The position numbers were made by a program, and so were the translations under genes. The notes below the pieces were generated by a model. The model saw nothing but the letters and a program-made list of their open reading frames with translations, was not told the origin of the DNA and made no database searches. Positions 23,001 through 35,697 of a stretch of DNA of 64,000 nt are shown here, piece by piece (the first letter of the stretch is position 1; each line of letters opens with the position of its first letter). Origin of the DNA: Mercurialis annua (lineage: Eukaryota > Streptophyta > Magnoliopsida > Malpighiales > Euphorbiaceae); contig NC_065576.1 in the NCBI RefSeq assembly GCF_937616625.2, positions 12,526,501 through 12,590,500 of the forward strand, read 5' to 3'.

Positions 23001-23771
23001 AGAGGATAAACGAGTTGAATTTTCAAAAGCTTCTCAACATCTTCAAGAAAATTCAAATCAACATTCCTTTTACCGAGGCCTTGGCACAAATACCATCATA
23101 TGTAAAGTTCTTGAAGGAGATCATTTCCCACAAGAACAAATTGGAGGAGTACGCAACAGTGGCCTTGACTGAGGAGTGCAGTGCAAGATTGCAAAGGAAA
23201 TTACCTCCAAATCCCATGTGTTATTGGTCATATTGATGTTGCAAATTGCTTATGTGATTTAGGTGCAAGCATTAACTTAATGCCGCTATCCCTTGTAAGA
23301 AAACTGGGCATAACCGAGATGAAACCTACTACGGTTTCATTACAACTTGCGGACAGATCCATCAAACAACATCTTGGAATAGTAGAAGATTTGCTCGTAA
23401 AAGTTGGTAAAATATTTTTACCAGCTGATTTTTTAGTGCTTGATATGAATGATGAAGTGGATTTGTCTATTATTTTAGGAAGACCTTTCTTGACCACAGG
23501 AGGAGTATTGATTGATGTTAAAAGTGGTATGCTAACCTTTAAGGTGGGAGAAGAAAAAGAAGAATTTAACATTAGTACACACGTAAAGAAATCTGAAATT
23601 TTGGATTCTTGCTATAAAGTTGACATAATTGATGAAATTATGAATGAAACTCCTATAGAAGAATCAATCAAAGAACAACTTGAAGCATGTCTAACTCTGA
23701 ATTTAGAAGAAAAAAATGAGGTAGGAGAAATCAATAATTTGGTTCCTAATCGAGAAGGTAATAAATTTTAA
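22997..23771 (+). pseudogene. Athila-type protease region
   Basis: First comes the gag-protease linker (FQKLLNIFKKIQINIPFTEA), then after a frameshift near 23200 the protease CVIGHIDVANCLCDLGASIN, whose D-L-G active site is typical of Athila. VDLSIILGRPFLTTGGVLID, the C-terminal ILGRPFL block, follows. The frame ends with an acidic tail and stop at 23771. No RT follows. Confidence 0.88.
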
Positions 23772-25832
23772 AAAACCAAAAACAAAAATAAATTCAAAGA
23801 ATTTTGCAAGGAAAACCCAAAGATTAAGCCTTTAAGAAAAGTCTCGCCTAACGAAACACTAAAACCGCCTCTTACTTATTGAAAACGTGTGGTTTCAAGA
23901 GCTAAAAATATTCGTTCTGTGGTCAAGTCTGCTAACCTGAATTCTGCAGCGAAAGAAAAATTGTTAGAAATTGACAAAAATCAAAGGAACGCGTTTCTAG
24001 TCAATAATCAAAGGGAAAAATATTAATGCAAAAGTGACCAACTAGAAGACGTAAGTGTCTTGACCTTCGAGAAATGAAGGTGAGATGCGTCGAGTCACGA
24101 CGTTAATCAAAACGCTTGTTAGGAGGCAACCTAAAATCACTAAGATAAGTTGTCTATTTAATTTTATTTTAATTTAGTTTTAGAACTTTATATCTATCAA
24201 AACAAAACAAAAATCCAAAAAAGAAATTGCATGTTTGAGGCCCTCAACCGGTCTTGACCCCGCCCTCGACTCTGGGCTGGTCGAGGACCGGTGTAGCTGC
24301 AAAAAGCAAACAGAGCCTGAGCCGGTGCTGACCCGGTCTTCGACTCTGAGTCGGCCCAGCGCCGGTGTATCTTTCTACGTGATGAAAATTCGACTCAAAA
24401 CCAACTGCTCAAAAATTGACATTGTTGTGGAAGAAGAGATCGGCTAGTAGTTCCTTTGGTGGAATTCGCTGTCGTGTAAAAAGGAAAGATTTTTATTCTC
24501 CTTTCTTTTAGTTTTTCTCTTTCTTTTACATTGAGAACAATGTGTTGCTTAAAGTGTGGGGTGGGTAGTAGTCGAACAAAAAACAAATATTGTTTTGAAT
24601 AAATTATTCATTTTGAAGAAAAATTATTTAATAAAGTAAATTTGTAATCTGTATCTATTTGATTCAATTGTAAATTTGACCTTTTTATTAGATAGTTGAC
24701 TTGTAATTTTTAATAAAGGGCAATTAAAAGAAAAACTTCTTAAACACGGTTTTACTTAATTATCTTGTAAGGTACCAAATTTTTAGTAAAGCCACATATA
24801 ACTTGTTGAATCATTCACTTAACCAAATTGGAGAGATTTTAGGCCTAAAAGCATATTTTTCACTCTTCAATTATTCTTGAGTGATCTAATTGTAAAGACT
24901 GTTTTTGAGAACTTACTCTAACATACAACTTGAGACTTGTTGATAAATTATAGCATAGAGATGATATGGGCAATTAGAATTAACCAAAATTTTCCTTTCT
25001 TTCAACCCTCCAAAAAAAATCACCATTAGATAAACCAACTTTGAGCCTAAATTTTTTTTGTTATACACACCAATTAACTCATTTCCGTTTTTAATATCAT
25101 TCTTTGACTACCCTTTTAAAGTTAAAATGACTGTTTATTAAAAGTTATTTTCACCATTAATCTTTGCTGTTGAAAAATAAAATGACCAATTTAATAAAAA
25201 TTCCGAAAAAATAAGAATATAAAAGAAGAAATGAAAAAAAAAACTGTTGATGAGAAAGAACGAAAAATAAAATTCGAAGCAATAAATTTAAAGCAAAACT
25301 ATTTGCTTTGAAAATACATTTCGGAATAATATGAGCATTTTAATATAGCATAAATCATGAAAATGGTGAAACTAAAAAGAAAAAAAATAAACAGTCAATT
25401 TTTAACTTTAATTAATTAAATCTTTTCTAGCCTTTTTATCCTACCATGAATAAAAGTCTCATTGATTTGTGTTTTAATTTATCAAAATAGTGAATTTTTG
25501 TATTTTAGGAAGCTTGTGGTAAAACTTATTTACAATTCAGTTGAGTGAAATTTATACCCTAAACACTTGTATGCTTAAGAGAGACATCTTGTGAGTGTAA
25601 TGATTCAATTTGTTGTATGTGGTTAAACTAAAACTTTTGTACATTTTTGATAATTAATTTTGACTTGTGTTGTAATTAGCAAAAAATTTAATTGTCATTG
25701 AAAAGTTTTGCAAGTCAATTATTTAATTTAAAGGGAAGATTGAAAATTGATGATTAGTGTATAGAGTAATTGTTATTTACTTTTTGAATTGATTTTGCTT
25801 GAGGAAAAGCAATTATTCAAGTGTGGGGTAGT
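23772..25832. other. Non-coding tail of Athila-like element
   Basis: No pol coding is visible. 24119-24132 (GTTAGGAGGCAACC) matches the conserved stretch that normally lies after Athila integrase, so pol has been deleted. 24235-24375 holds GC-rich motifs like those of the LTR U3. The rest is very AT-rich. A purine-rich tract (AAGTGTGGGGTAG, about 25819-25831) precedes the 3' LTR. Confidence 0.72.
24235..24375. repeat. CCGGTC/TCGAC motif cluster, internal to Athila-like element
   Basis: Repeated pieces such as CTCAACCGGTCTTGACC, CCTCGACTCTGGGCTGG, TCGAGGACCGGTG, TGACCCGGTCTTCGACTCTG and CAGCGCCGGTG occur in a GC-rich island inside an AT-rich tail. Similar words (CCGGTCCTCGACCGGTGCC) occur in U3 of the Athila-like LTRs. 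Confidence 0.65.
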
Positions 25833-27886
25833 TAGATAAGCCTCTATTTTACGTCAATTTCATGTCATTTGTATAATGTATTTTAGTTTCTTATTGCGTA
25901 AAATAGAGAGCTTTATAATCATTTTTACCCTTTTGTAGTTTTTAATAGGGTTAAATGCAAATTAATACACCAACTTTGACCTAATTTGCAATTACAACAT
26001 AAACTTTGAAACTTGGCAATGTTAGTAACCAACTTTACACTTTTGGCAAATCGATACATCAAACTCAAAAAACACTAACGTGGACATTGTTATAAACCGC
26101 CATTTGTCGTTTTATGATTGGTCGGTGTACCAATTTACCAAGAAATGAAAGTTGATTACCGACATTGCCAAGTTTAAAAGTTTATGTTGTAATTCCAAAT
26201 TAGGTCAATGTTGATGTATGAATTTGCATTTAACCCTTTTTAATATAAACTCTGAATACTTAGCATTTTGAATAAACAAAGATTTAATGAAGTGAAAGCG
26301 AAGCCGGATTGATTCTATCAAGATCAAGAAGAAGAATAATGGAGAATCAAGTCTAAGTACTAGCAATGTAGCCGCTAAATTAGTCTCTGAAAGTTTAGAT
26401 CGAAAAGCTAAAAATTCGGACATAGTTCTGTATTCTGATCATATCTGGAGCTAGGAATATCCAAATTATATGATTCAACTTATCATGCAAAGATAAGAGA
26501 TAGATCTACAACTTTCATGAAAAAATAAGTTCAAATTCGGACTCTAAACGGCTGATAATCGGCCTCCAAGATGGAACCTGTACAAACAAAGAATCGAATC
26601 AGATGGATTTGGGTGAAACAGCGCCTGAACCGGCCCGGAACCGGCCCACGACTTCAGGCCGGCCCAGGGCCAGTTCAGACCTCTGGAAATCTTAATTTTT
26701 GCCGAAAAATAAAACGAGGACGGTCCTCGACCAGTGCCAAGCTGGCGTAGGTACGGAATACGAAGAATTTGGCCGTTTTGGAGGTTTCAGAAGTCTTGGT
26801 GAGCACTCATGGATCTTCCATATTTATATACCCTTGGATCATACTCAGGATGTGATTTTCCTTGGCTTACACACAAAGAAACAAGCTTTGTCAAACACTC
26901 CATCTCATTATGGAAATGAAATATGCAAGCTTTACCTTCAATCAAGCTACACAAGGCAAGAAATGGACCAAGGTTGGATACCACTCAAGATTAGCTAAGG
27001 AAAGAAGATCTCCTATGACTTGACTACCACTCCTCTTATGCCTATTAATAGGAAACATTTGTGTAGAGAAAGGGGACTCTGATACTCACACATACAATTG
27101 TGTAGAAAATTTCTCTCAACCATTATTCCATTTTCACTTCTTTTCTTATATGTTCTTGAGGTGTAACAATTTCATTGTCATTTTAAATATAACAATGGAT
27201 TTCCAGACCTTTAAACTAGGATTGGGGATGTAGCCTAGTTAGAGGGGATTCCACAAGGGACGAACTCTAAATTATTTATAATTACATCTCATTTATGTTT
27301 TAAACAAGGTTTTTCTTTAATTCTCTTGTGATGATCATGAATATTAAGATTCATCACCTTAATGTTTTTATCCTAGAATTCATGTGAAGGACTTAGCGGT
27401 GAAGCATGAATTTTGATCTAGAGATTAAACACAATTTACTTAAGAATAGAGATATGTCTAAGGAATTGTGATGGCGCTAATTGTTTTGCTGAATGAGTTT
27501 AATTAATTAACAAGGTAATTGAGAAATATCCAGAATTAATTAAACACAAGTTTATTTCTCGAGAGAGAATAAACATATTCTAGAAATAATTGTCATGAAA
27601 AAGCTTTTGAGATGTATTATTAATTATGATAGAATTTCCCCTCAACTATGGTGAACCCCGAAATCCTAGTTGCTTTTAATCTTGATAATTTATTAAAAAT
27701 ATTCTTTTACTTTTCATTATTTAATTAGTTGTTTTCAAAATCAAATCAACTTAGCAGAACAGTTACTTTACTAAAGTTAAATTAAATAACATTTTAAAGA
27801 GTTCGTCCCTTGTGGATTCGACCTCGGAATACTCCGAGTATTACTTGCTACAGTTATTCTTTGCACTTGCAGAATTATCCCGATTA
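25833..27886 (+). repeat. 3' LTR of Athila-like element
   Basis: It begins TAGATAAGCCTC (the solo copy begins TGATAAGCCGC) and ends CCCGATTA. It contains a 289-bp MITE at 25948-26236. Its TATA box is changed to CCTATTAATAGG near 27043, whereas the 5' LTR and solo LTR keep CCTATAAATAGG. Confidence 0.87.
25948..26236. mobile_element. Mutator-like MITE, copy 1
   Basis: A 289-bp element with long terminal inverted repeats starting GGGTTAAATGCAAATT. It is flanked by a perfect 9-bp duplication TTTTTAATA (25939-25947 and 26237-26245). The other Athila LTRs show the empty site. Nine-base duplications are typical of Mutator-like elements. It has no coding capacity. Confidence 0.9.
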
Positions 27887-28114
27887 CTCGTTTATCTTGG
27901 TGATGGTGAAGCAAGCGGGTGCTTGGACTCCGCTCCTCCGAGATTTTTAAGAGAAAGTTTTTGCTTGGAATGCGGCTCCTCTTCATTTGGCTTACTTCAC
28001 CGAAAAGGTTGGTGCGATTCGAATAACTCCCAACCATCTTCATTATATGTTTGGTGAAAACTTGAGGCGTGTTGAAGTCCAATCTTTGGCTAGGAAAAGG
28101 CTTCGAAGAGTTGA
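27887..28114 (+). pseudogene. SIRE env-like ORF, part 2
   Basis: Between two nested elements the SIRE frame reads LVMVKQAGAWTPLLRDF, a stop (TAA), then KVFAWNAAPLHLAYFTEKVG, TPNHLHYMFGENLRRVEVQ and ARKRLRRVD. It ends exactly at the GTTGA target duplication of the downstream element. The hydrophilic, Arg-rich end continues in frame at 36235. Confidence 0.75.
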
Positions 28115-31100
28115 TGTAATAACCCAAAAATTCTAAAATAAGAAAATCGTGCCACGAGTCCTAAAGTTTTGTAATTTGGACCAAGTAGGTCGGAAATGAA
28201 AACCGACATGAGAATTTTTAAAACTATGTTGGGAAATAATAATAACTCAAAACAGAAATTATTAATATTAATAATAATTAAGGACTTGTCGGAAAAAGGA
28301 TTTCCGAAATCATTTTGATAATTAAGTACGTCGGTTTAGTAAGTGAGTTAAAATGGATTTTTAACTTACTAAAAGAGATAAGGAGGCATAAGTGAGAGGC
28401 TTATTATGACTTTTATCTAACCTATATCATTAAGATAGAAAACAAAAGAAATAAGAAAGAAGAGAAAAGAAGCAAAACCCCTTACCTTCTGCATCTCCAC
28501 GCTAAACTCACCCTTCATCACCATAGCCTAAGATTTTCTTCACCAAACATCATCTTTTTGGAGGAAAAATCATCACAAGGCAAAGGTAATGGACTTACCT
28601 CTATTAATTTAAAGTTTTCTTGATGAGCTATGGAGTTTTGATGATTGAAAGAAGTTAGGCTGTTGTGTTGATTTCATGATTTTGGATTGCCATGGATTAC
28701 ATGAAGTTTGTGTTGAGTTCTAGTGTGGTTTGGATGAATAATTGGGTATGAAATGCTAAGATGTGTGATAAGCCGCTATTTTACGTCATTTTCATGTCAT
28801 TTGTATAATGTATTTTAGTTCCTTATTGCGTAAAATAGAGAGCTTTATAATCATTTTTACCATTTTGTAGTTTTAAGTATAAATTGTGAATACTTAGTAC
28901 TTTTGGAGTATAATTGAATAAACAGAGTTTAAATGAAATGAAAGTCAAGCCGGATTGATTCTATCAAGTCCAAAAAGAAGAATAATGGAGAATCAAGTAT
29001 AAGTACAAGCAATGTAGTTGCTAAATCAGTCTATGAATGTTTAGATTGAAAAGCTGAAAATTCGGACATAGTTTTGTATTCTAATTATATATGGAGCTAT
29101 AAATATCCAAATCATATGATTCAACCTGTCATGAAAAGATAAGAGATAGATCTACAACTTTTATACAAAACTGAAGTCCAAATTCAGACTCTAACCGGCT
29201 CAAACGCGGCCTCCAAGACGGAACACTTGCGAACCAAGAATGGAATCGGCCCAAGTGTACGGATTTGGGTGAAACAGCTCCTAAACCGGCCCGGAACCGG
29301 TCCACGAGTTCAGGCCGGCCCTAGGCACTTTCAGACCTCTAGAAATCTCACTTTTTGCCGAAAAAAGAAGCTAGGCCGGTCCTCGACCGCTGCCAAACCG
29401 ACATATGTACGGAATACGAAGAATTCGACCGTTTTGGAAGGTTTTGGAAGTCTTGGTGAGAACTCATGGATCTTCCATATTGATCTACCTTTGGATCACA
29501 CTCAAGATGTTATTTTCCTTGGCTTACACACAAAGAAATGAGCTTGACTTCAATCATTCTCATTATGAAAATGAGATATGCAACCTTGACTTCAAGCTCA
29601 ATATGGAAAGGAAAGAGAGACTTGATCACCACTCAAACTCTCTATGAAAAGTAGAGATATCGCACTTGATCATCACTCAAGATTAGATATGGAAATAAGA
29701 TCTCCTATGGCATGACTACCACTCCTCTTATGCCTATAAATAGGACACATTTGTGTAGAGAAAAATGGACTCATATTCACTCCCATATTCGCTCACACAT
29801 ACAATTGTGTGGACAATTATTCTCTTTTCACTTCTTTTCTTACATGTCCTTGAGGTGTAACAATTTCATTGTTATTTTCAATATAACAATGGATTACTAA
29901 ACCTTAAACTAGGATTAGGGATGTAGCCTAGTTAGAGGGGAATTCTTGATTATTTATTATTACATCTCATTAAAGTTTTAAACAATGTTTTTCTTTAATC
30001 TTCTTGCGATAATCATGAATATTAAGATTGACCACCTTAATATTTTTATCCTAGAATTCATGTGAAGTACTTAACCGTGAAGCATGAATTCGGATTTAGA
30101 GATTAAACATAATTTACTTAGAATAGGAATATGTCTAAGGAATTGTGATGGCGTTAATTATTTTGCTTAATGGGTTTAATTAATTAACATGGTTATCAGA
30201 AAATATGTAGAATTAATTAAACACACATTTGTATCTTGGAAGAGAACAAATATATTTTAGAAATAATTGTCATGAAAAAGCTTTTGAGATGTATTATTAA
30301 TTATGATAGAATTTCCCCTCAACTATGGTGAACCCTGAAATCATAGTTGCTTTAAATCTTGATATTTTACCAAAATTATTAGTTTACTTTTCTTTATTTA
30401 ATTATTTGTTTTCAAAAACAAATCAACTTAACAGAACGGTTACTTTACAAAAGTTAAATTAAATAATATTTTAAAGAGTTCGTCCCTTGTGGATTCGACC
30501 TCGGAATACTACGAGTATTACTTGCTACAATTGATTCTATGCACTTGCAGAATTAGCCGATCAATGTGGTTCGGCCATAGACTAGAGTTTTGATTAAGCT
30601 TGATTGCTATGGCTTAGACATTAGTTTGATGATGCTAGAGCTGAATATGAATGGATTAGAGTTAAGTTTGATTGAATGAAAGTTTGACGTTTTGTTGGAA
30701 ATATTGCGCTGCAGAACAAGGATATTTCGAGGGCAATATCACGAGCTATGCAGCTCTGAATTAAGTTCCTTTTGTTTTTACAGAAACTTAAGGGTGTTGG
30801 CTAAGAATGTCTAGGTATTAGTTTATGCAGATTTGGACTCTATGTTTTCCAAACAGAGCAGAACATTTTGTCGAGCGTAACAGTTCTGCAATTGTGGACA
30901 GCCCAAGTAATTAACTTACGGGAGAGTTTCTGATACCTTCAGGTGCTAGATGTAGTCTGCGACCTAAACGAAAGTCGAAGATGACATTCTGAAATTTAAG
31001 AATGTCGGTTTTGTTTAGAGGTCGCACTATTTTACAGCTAACAACCGTAAGCGATTACGAGATCGATTATACGACAAAATAAAATGTGTTTCAAAAGATA

Positions 31101-32529
31101 GTTTGAAACTTAAACATAGACTTGGTTATCTGATTAATGAGTCAAATAAAAGTATGAACTTAGGTTTAAGGTAATAAACCTAATAAATATAAAAATAGAT
31201 ATAAATCATATACCAACACGTATGTAAGAACGTATCGGGGTTAGACGCGATGATATGAAGAATTTTGGTGTATAGGTGCATTCTCGAGTCTACGTGCTTA
31301 TTGAGTTAGATATTAACTTGATATCTATTTTATACTTTTGCTAGGTACGACAAGTCAGCCTACTAGCAGATAAGGAGCTCAGGGAGCTTACGCTATCAAA
31401 TATCGAAAATTTTGGAAATAGCAAGCAGTGAGTTTTGTTATTTGGAATGTTTACATTTGCAGTATTTGCATGAATTGCTTAAGCATTGTTTAGTGTCAAA
31501 ATGTATTGTATAAAGTGCATACATCATGGTTTTTAAACCAGTATAGAACCGATGAAACAAACTACCTATTGGGTGTTAATAGGCTTTGTGATCACCAGCG
31601 TCATTACGGTTTAGACGTTTATAGTTGTTCAAATAGATTGGAATGTATATGAAAAATGTTTTGTCTGAGCCGTTTGTTTGCATGATTCGTTTGAGCCAGC
31701 TTTTTGTATAATTTGTTTGTATGAAGGAGGATATAAATATGATAGACCGTAGGTTGAGCTCGATGGATTTATCTCGGGGCCTGGGCCTAGGTCTAGTGGG
31801 TGAACTCGATGAATTATCTCGAGGCCCACAACTTGTGATCAAGAGACGGTACGTTGGGAGTTGTACCACCTGGATGATAGGATTTGAGGTAAGTAAACGT
31901 ATAGAAAGCACATCCTACGATTAAGACTAGGGTTTGATATGGAATGCTTATACATGGATGCATATGATTGAATGTCTTAAATGAATACTCTTACGTAAAC
32001 TAACGAATTCACTAAGTTTCGACTGACCTCCCAACAGTGTTTGGTGCAGGTGTCTAGTTTTGGCAAGCCAGACTTCTATTCTTGTTCCAGAAGTCTGAAG
32101 TATGTACTGGATCAGTAGTGTTGTAGTAGGGTCAAGTCCTAGTCTGTATGGATGCTTGTAAAACGGTTTTCATATATGCAAACTCTGATATGTATGTTTG
32201 TTTGAATTCCGCTTTTAAAATAGTTTGCTTTGTTTTGGAACGGGCTGTGCTAAGATGTAAAATATCGCACGGTAAGACCCAGGTTCCTTTGAAACGATTT
32301 CATGTTTTGAAATAGACGTTTGTATACGTCAAGTTGTGTAAGCTTTTACGAAAACGTTTTATGTATGAAAAGCGTTTATATGATTGGATTTGCATATGAT
32401 TGTATGAGTTCCTTTCTCGCATTGTGTTTGTGAGAAATTCATATGTGTTTTTAAGGATTGCTACGGGTTTTGGAACTACCATTCCCATTCCCTAGCGTGG
32501 GTCGCGACTCGTAATTTTTGGTCGTGACA
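28115..32529 (+). repeat. 5' LTR of the LARD-like element (with solo Athila LTR inside)
   Basis: It starts TGTAATAACCC and ends TTGGTCGTGACA. Without the nested solo LTR and one duplication it is about 2.6 kb. Its last about 90 bases (GCTACGGGTTTTGGAACTACC onward) resemble the ends of the Tekay-type LTRs at 14968-17806 and 59825-62673. Confidence 0.88.
28766..30563 (+). repeat. Solo LTR of the Athila-like family
   Basis: 1798 bp, starts TGATAAGCCG, ends GCCGATCA, with perfect flanking 5-bp duplications ATGTG (28761-28765 and 30564-30568). It matches both LTRs of the Athila-like element. No internal region is present, so it formed by LTR-LTR recombination. U3 motifs (CCGGCCCGGAACCGG and CCGGTCCTCGACC) lie near 29285-29390; the TATA box CCTATAAATAGG is near 29733. 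Confidence 0.95.
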
Positions 32530-35500
32530 AAGTTGGTAGACCAATGTTTAGATTCATAGCCATTGCTCGTATATGATTGATGGTTGTTTGAACCTAGATT
32601 TGACGTTGTCACTAGGTTAAGCTAGAAATCACTGCACCTATAGGACTTGAGTCAGGTCATTGATAAGTTCTCATTGTTTTGCAAACTCTTAACTCTCCTC
32701 GATAGGATGCAAGTCTGCTATGTGTATATGATCGTTTATGTGTGAGTATTGTTTGTTCTTTTCAGAATACGTGTATACGATGAAGACACGCATTTCATTA
32801 TAAATAGGATATGCATATGTAAGATACATTTGAAGAATTGATTTGTAAGAATGGACTCTCACCATGAGTTGTTATGGTTTTAGCTTGTCTGGTCAAGATA
32901 AAGCTTAACCACATATGGTGGTAATTATAGGTGAAGTACCTCGAGTTATTCTAGGATATTTTCTTGAAAGTTCAAGAAATATTCCTGATACCCGATAAGG
33001 GTAGTCATTAATGTGAATCACTTGGAGATTCAATGAATGGTATAAGGACGGAGGAAAGTTTTGATCGACTTAAGGGATGCTTAAACTCGTTGGTAGAGGC
33101 TTCTTTTCAGTAGAAGCCTATGCCATGGAATCTCTTTGAACGACCGAAAAGATATCCAATATAATGAAGGAAAGAAGTGCAGAGACCAGTTGGGAAATCT
33201 TGAACCAAGTACGCGGTTCAACCCTGAGGCAGCAACCAAGGGTAGCCCCAGGCGAGTCAGAGGTCGTCTATCAAGAATAGTGATCCGAGAACAGGGCGAA
33301 TCTAGTCGAGCGTCTCCAGGTAAGATGTATATGTTTTATGCTAATACATTGTTTACGGTAGCTATGGTTTGACCGATAAGGAAAACCATTATAGTATAGA
33401 CGCCTCATATGAACGATATATTGCTATAATATAGAGGATGCACTAGGAAAACTGAGAACCTAGATGCATAACATAAGGTATCCTCTAGGAAGAAATCAAA
33501 ACCTAGAGAACATACATTGAACACACATTAAAAGAGTTCTACATACTCTACAAAATGTCCAATATGCCCAAATATTCTAACCTATGCCCTTAACATAGCT
33601 TATTATTTTTAGTATATGATAAGAAGATAAAGAACAATAATAAAGAAAGGTTAAAAGTCACAGAGGTTCCGGTCTGAGTTAACTTATGGTATTTACAAAA
33701 AAAATAAAGATTTGAAATTTCTTTTGAAAGTATAATTGTGCGCATATCTCGCATCTAGTATGCCATAGGGAACATGAAATGCATGATTTAAAGTACATTA
33801 CAGAATCATCACATATGTATAAGCATATTGATTTCAAACCATGCCTTATACAATTGCTGATACGAGCAATAAACGGAATTTGAAATAGCAACTCTTTAGT
33901 GATGAGTGGTGTCATCACTTTTATGCGCAATTATACGAAAATTTTGAAATTGTATTTGATTGGAAAGAAACGTATTTGAAATACCTGGGCAAAGAAAAAG
34001 AAAGATTGTTTTGAAATGTAAGAAAACCATATGGAAATTCCTGTGACATCAATAATGAAATCGTAACAAAGATAAATAATAAATGAAAGTAGTGTATAGA
34101 GATAGATTGATAGTAAACATAGGGTCGTACCTTATAGGTAGAACCTATGAAGGTAACGATCATATAAGGCAAGTAAGACACCTTAAGAGTAAGAGGTGCA
34201 GTGATGATCAAAGACACCGGTAGTGGTATATGATCAAAAACATTGATACCAAGGTGTATGATCGATGCAGATAGCCATCACGATGATGAAATCTCGTGAT
34301 ATATGAATAAGTAAGTCCTAGGAAGGACATAAGTTAAGATTGATAACACTTAGAAGAAACGAGCGAATAAACAGTCAATAAGGCTAGTAAACCTGAGAAA
34401 CATCAAAGGATGAAATGAGATAGAAAGAAGAGACTCAACAAAGGAGTTGAGTTACAACACAAGGATGTTGTCGGAATGATTAAGGTAAGGAGTAGAGCTT
34501 GAAGAAACCCATAGGCGGGCATTAAAGTATAAGAAAGTGTAGGAATCAAATGGCATTAAAGGATACTTATAAGCGGTAAAGTACTTCGAACGTTATGCCT
34601 ATAGTAAGGCACTTAAGTACAAGAAAGTATACGAAATAAAAAGTGGATGAAGGATACAAGGAGATCGACTAGGATATTTGATATAGAGGTCTAAATGACC
34701 TAAGTATAAGGGGTAGTACTCGACAAAGGTAGTCGAGGAAAGAAAGTAAAGATGTTACTTGGAAGTAATAGGAAGATAATAAGGACCGATTTATATGTAG
34801 TCATAGACACATGAAGCCCAAGAGGGAAAGAGTTGGCACGAGTATAAGGCCAACCTACTGATGGATGAGATGTCAATAAAAGTGTGGTACATAGATGTAC
34901 ACATAACCAAGCACGTCGGCAAGTTCGAAAAGAACAACTCTCAACCTTATGTTAAGGATAAGGTTGGAGATATTGGGACAAGAAGTAAGGTATGGTCAGA
35001 AAACGTAGTAGGACTAGGAGTGAACAAAGAGATGTTCAAAGATAATAAGAAAGTAAGGGTTTAAGTTGGTATCCGTAGATAACGAATAAAGACCAAAGAG
35101 TATCAAAGCTAAGAAATAGAAGAATATAAGCCTATAAAGCCAAGAAGTTAGTAGCCGACGCGATAACAATAATTATCTCACCAATCGTCACACCGCCGAT
35201 ACGAGAATCATATATGGAACAGCTATGCGTGAACCAAGACGGTTCACCAAGAGTTTAGCTAGGATAAGACTAACAAGTATCAACGCACAAGTAATAGTGA
35301 TATAAAGGAGCGTAGGATAAGACTAACAATCTTTAAAGATGTTAGCAATGATTGTAAGGTGAATCAAGGGATGGATAGCAAAGACAATTATCCAAGACAC
35401 AAGCAATGAAAGATAAGAGAAATGCCTAAAGAAGGCATAGTCCCAGTTGGACACAAGAAGGACAAGTATTCCCATGGAATGACGGTCTGTACCAGATGGT

Positions 35501-35697
35501 GAACGGTATGAGTAGGAGTTGAAAGTCGGAATTAGATTTTTTTCCTATGAATCAATTACCGGTGATAGAAGTTGAAACTTGTATAAGATAACTATAGACG
35601 ATCGAAGTAAATATGCATGAAGGATATGCATATTAGTTGATTAAGTAAGTGGAAAAGGTTTGAATTCGAGGACGAATTCATTATAAGGTGGGGTGAA
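32530..35697. other. Non-coding interior of the LARD-like element
   Basis: About 3.2 kb rich in A and G with no recognisable retrotransposon domain in any frame. Short frames (33136-33372 plus; 33679-34217 minus) have biased, non-homologous products. 33136-33372 contains Arg/Ser-rich GSPRRVRGRLSR and EQGESSRASPG, possibly a gag-linker relic. Confidence 0.6.

Larger units (their letters stand above)
19657..27886 (+). mobile_element. Athila-like Ty3/gypsy element, gag-protease only, nested in SIRE ORF
   Basis: 5' LTR, Athila-type primer site (TGGCGCCGTTGCCGGGGA), gag, protease, then non-coding sequence to a purine-rich tract and the 3' LTR. RT, RNase H and integrase are absent: after protease the sequence goes straight to the Athila-type stretch ending GTTAGGAGGCAACC (24119-24132). 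The element splits the SIRE env-like ORF. LTR start and end bases are eroded (5' LTR lacks its first tens of bases; 3' LTR ends TA, not CA), so no clean target duplication is seen. Confidence 0.87.

Noticed and set aside
27812..28057. 81-codon plus frame at the Athila/SIRE junction
   Set aside because: It reads across the LTR end in the wrong frame; the real SIRE frame is the one ending in ARKRLRRVD.
31576..31924. Frames on both strands in the LARD LTR
   Set aside because: Overlapping and within an LTR; the opposite-strand pair shows no codon preference or motif.
33679..34217. Minus-strand frames rich in Phe, Ile and Ser that look like membrane proteins
   Set aside because: They arise from AG-rich non-coding DNA of the LARD-like element; no start context or homology.
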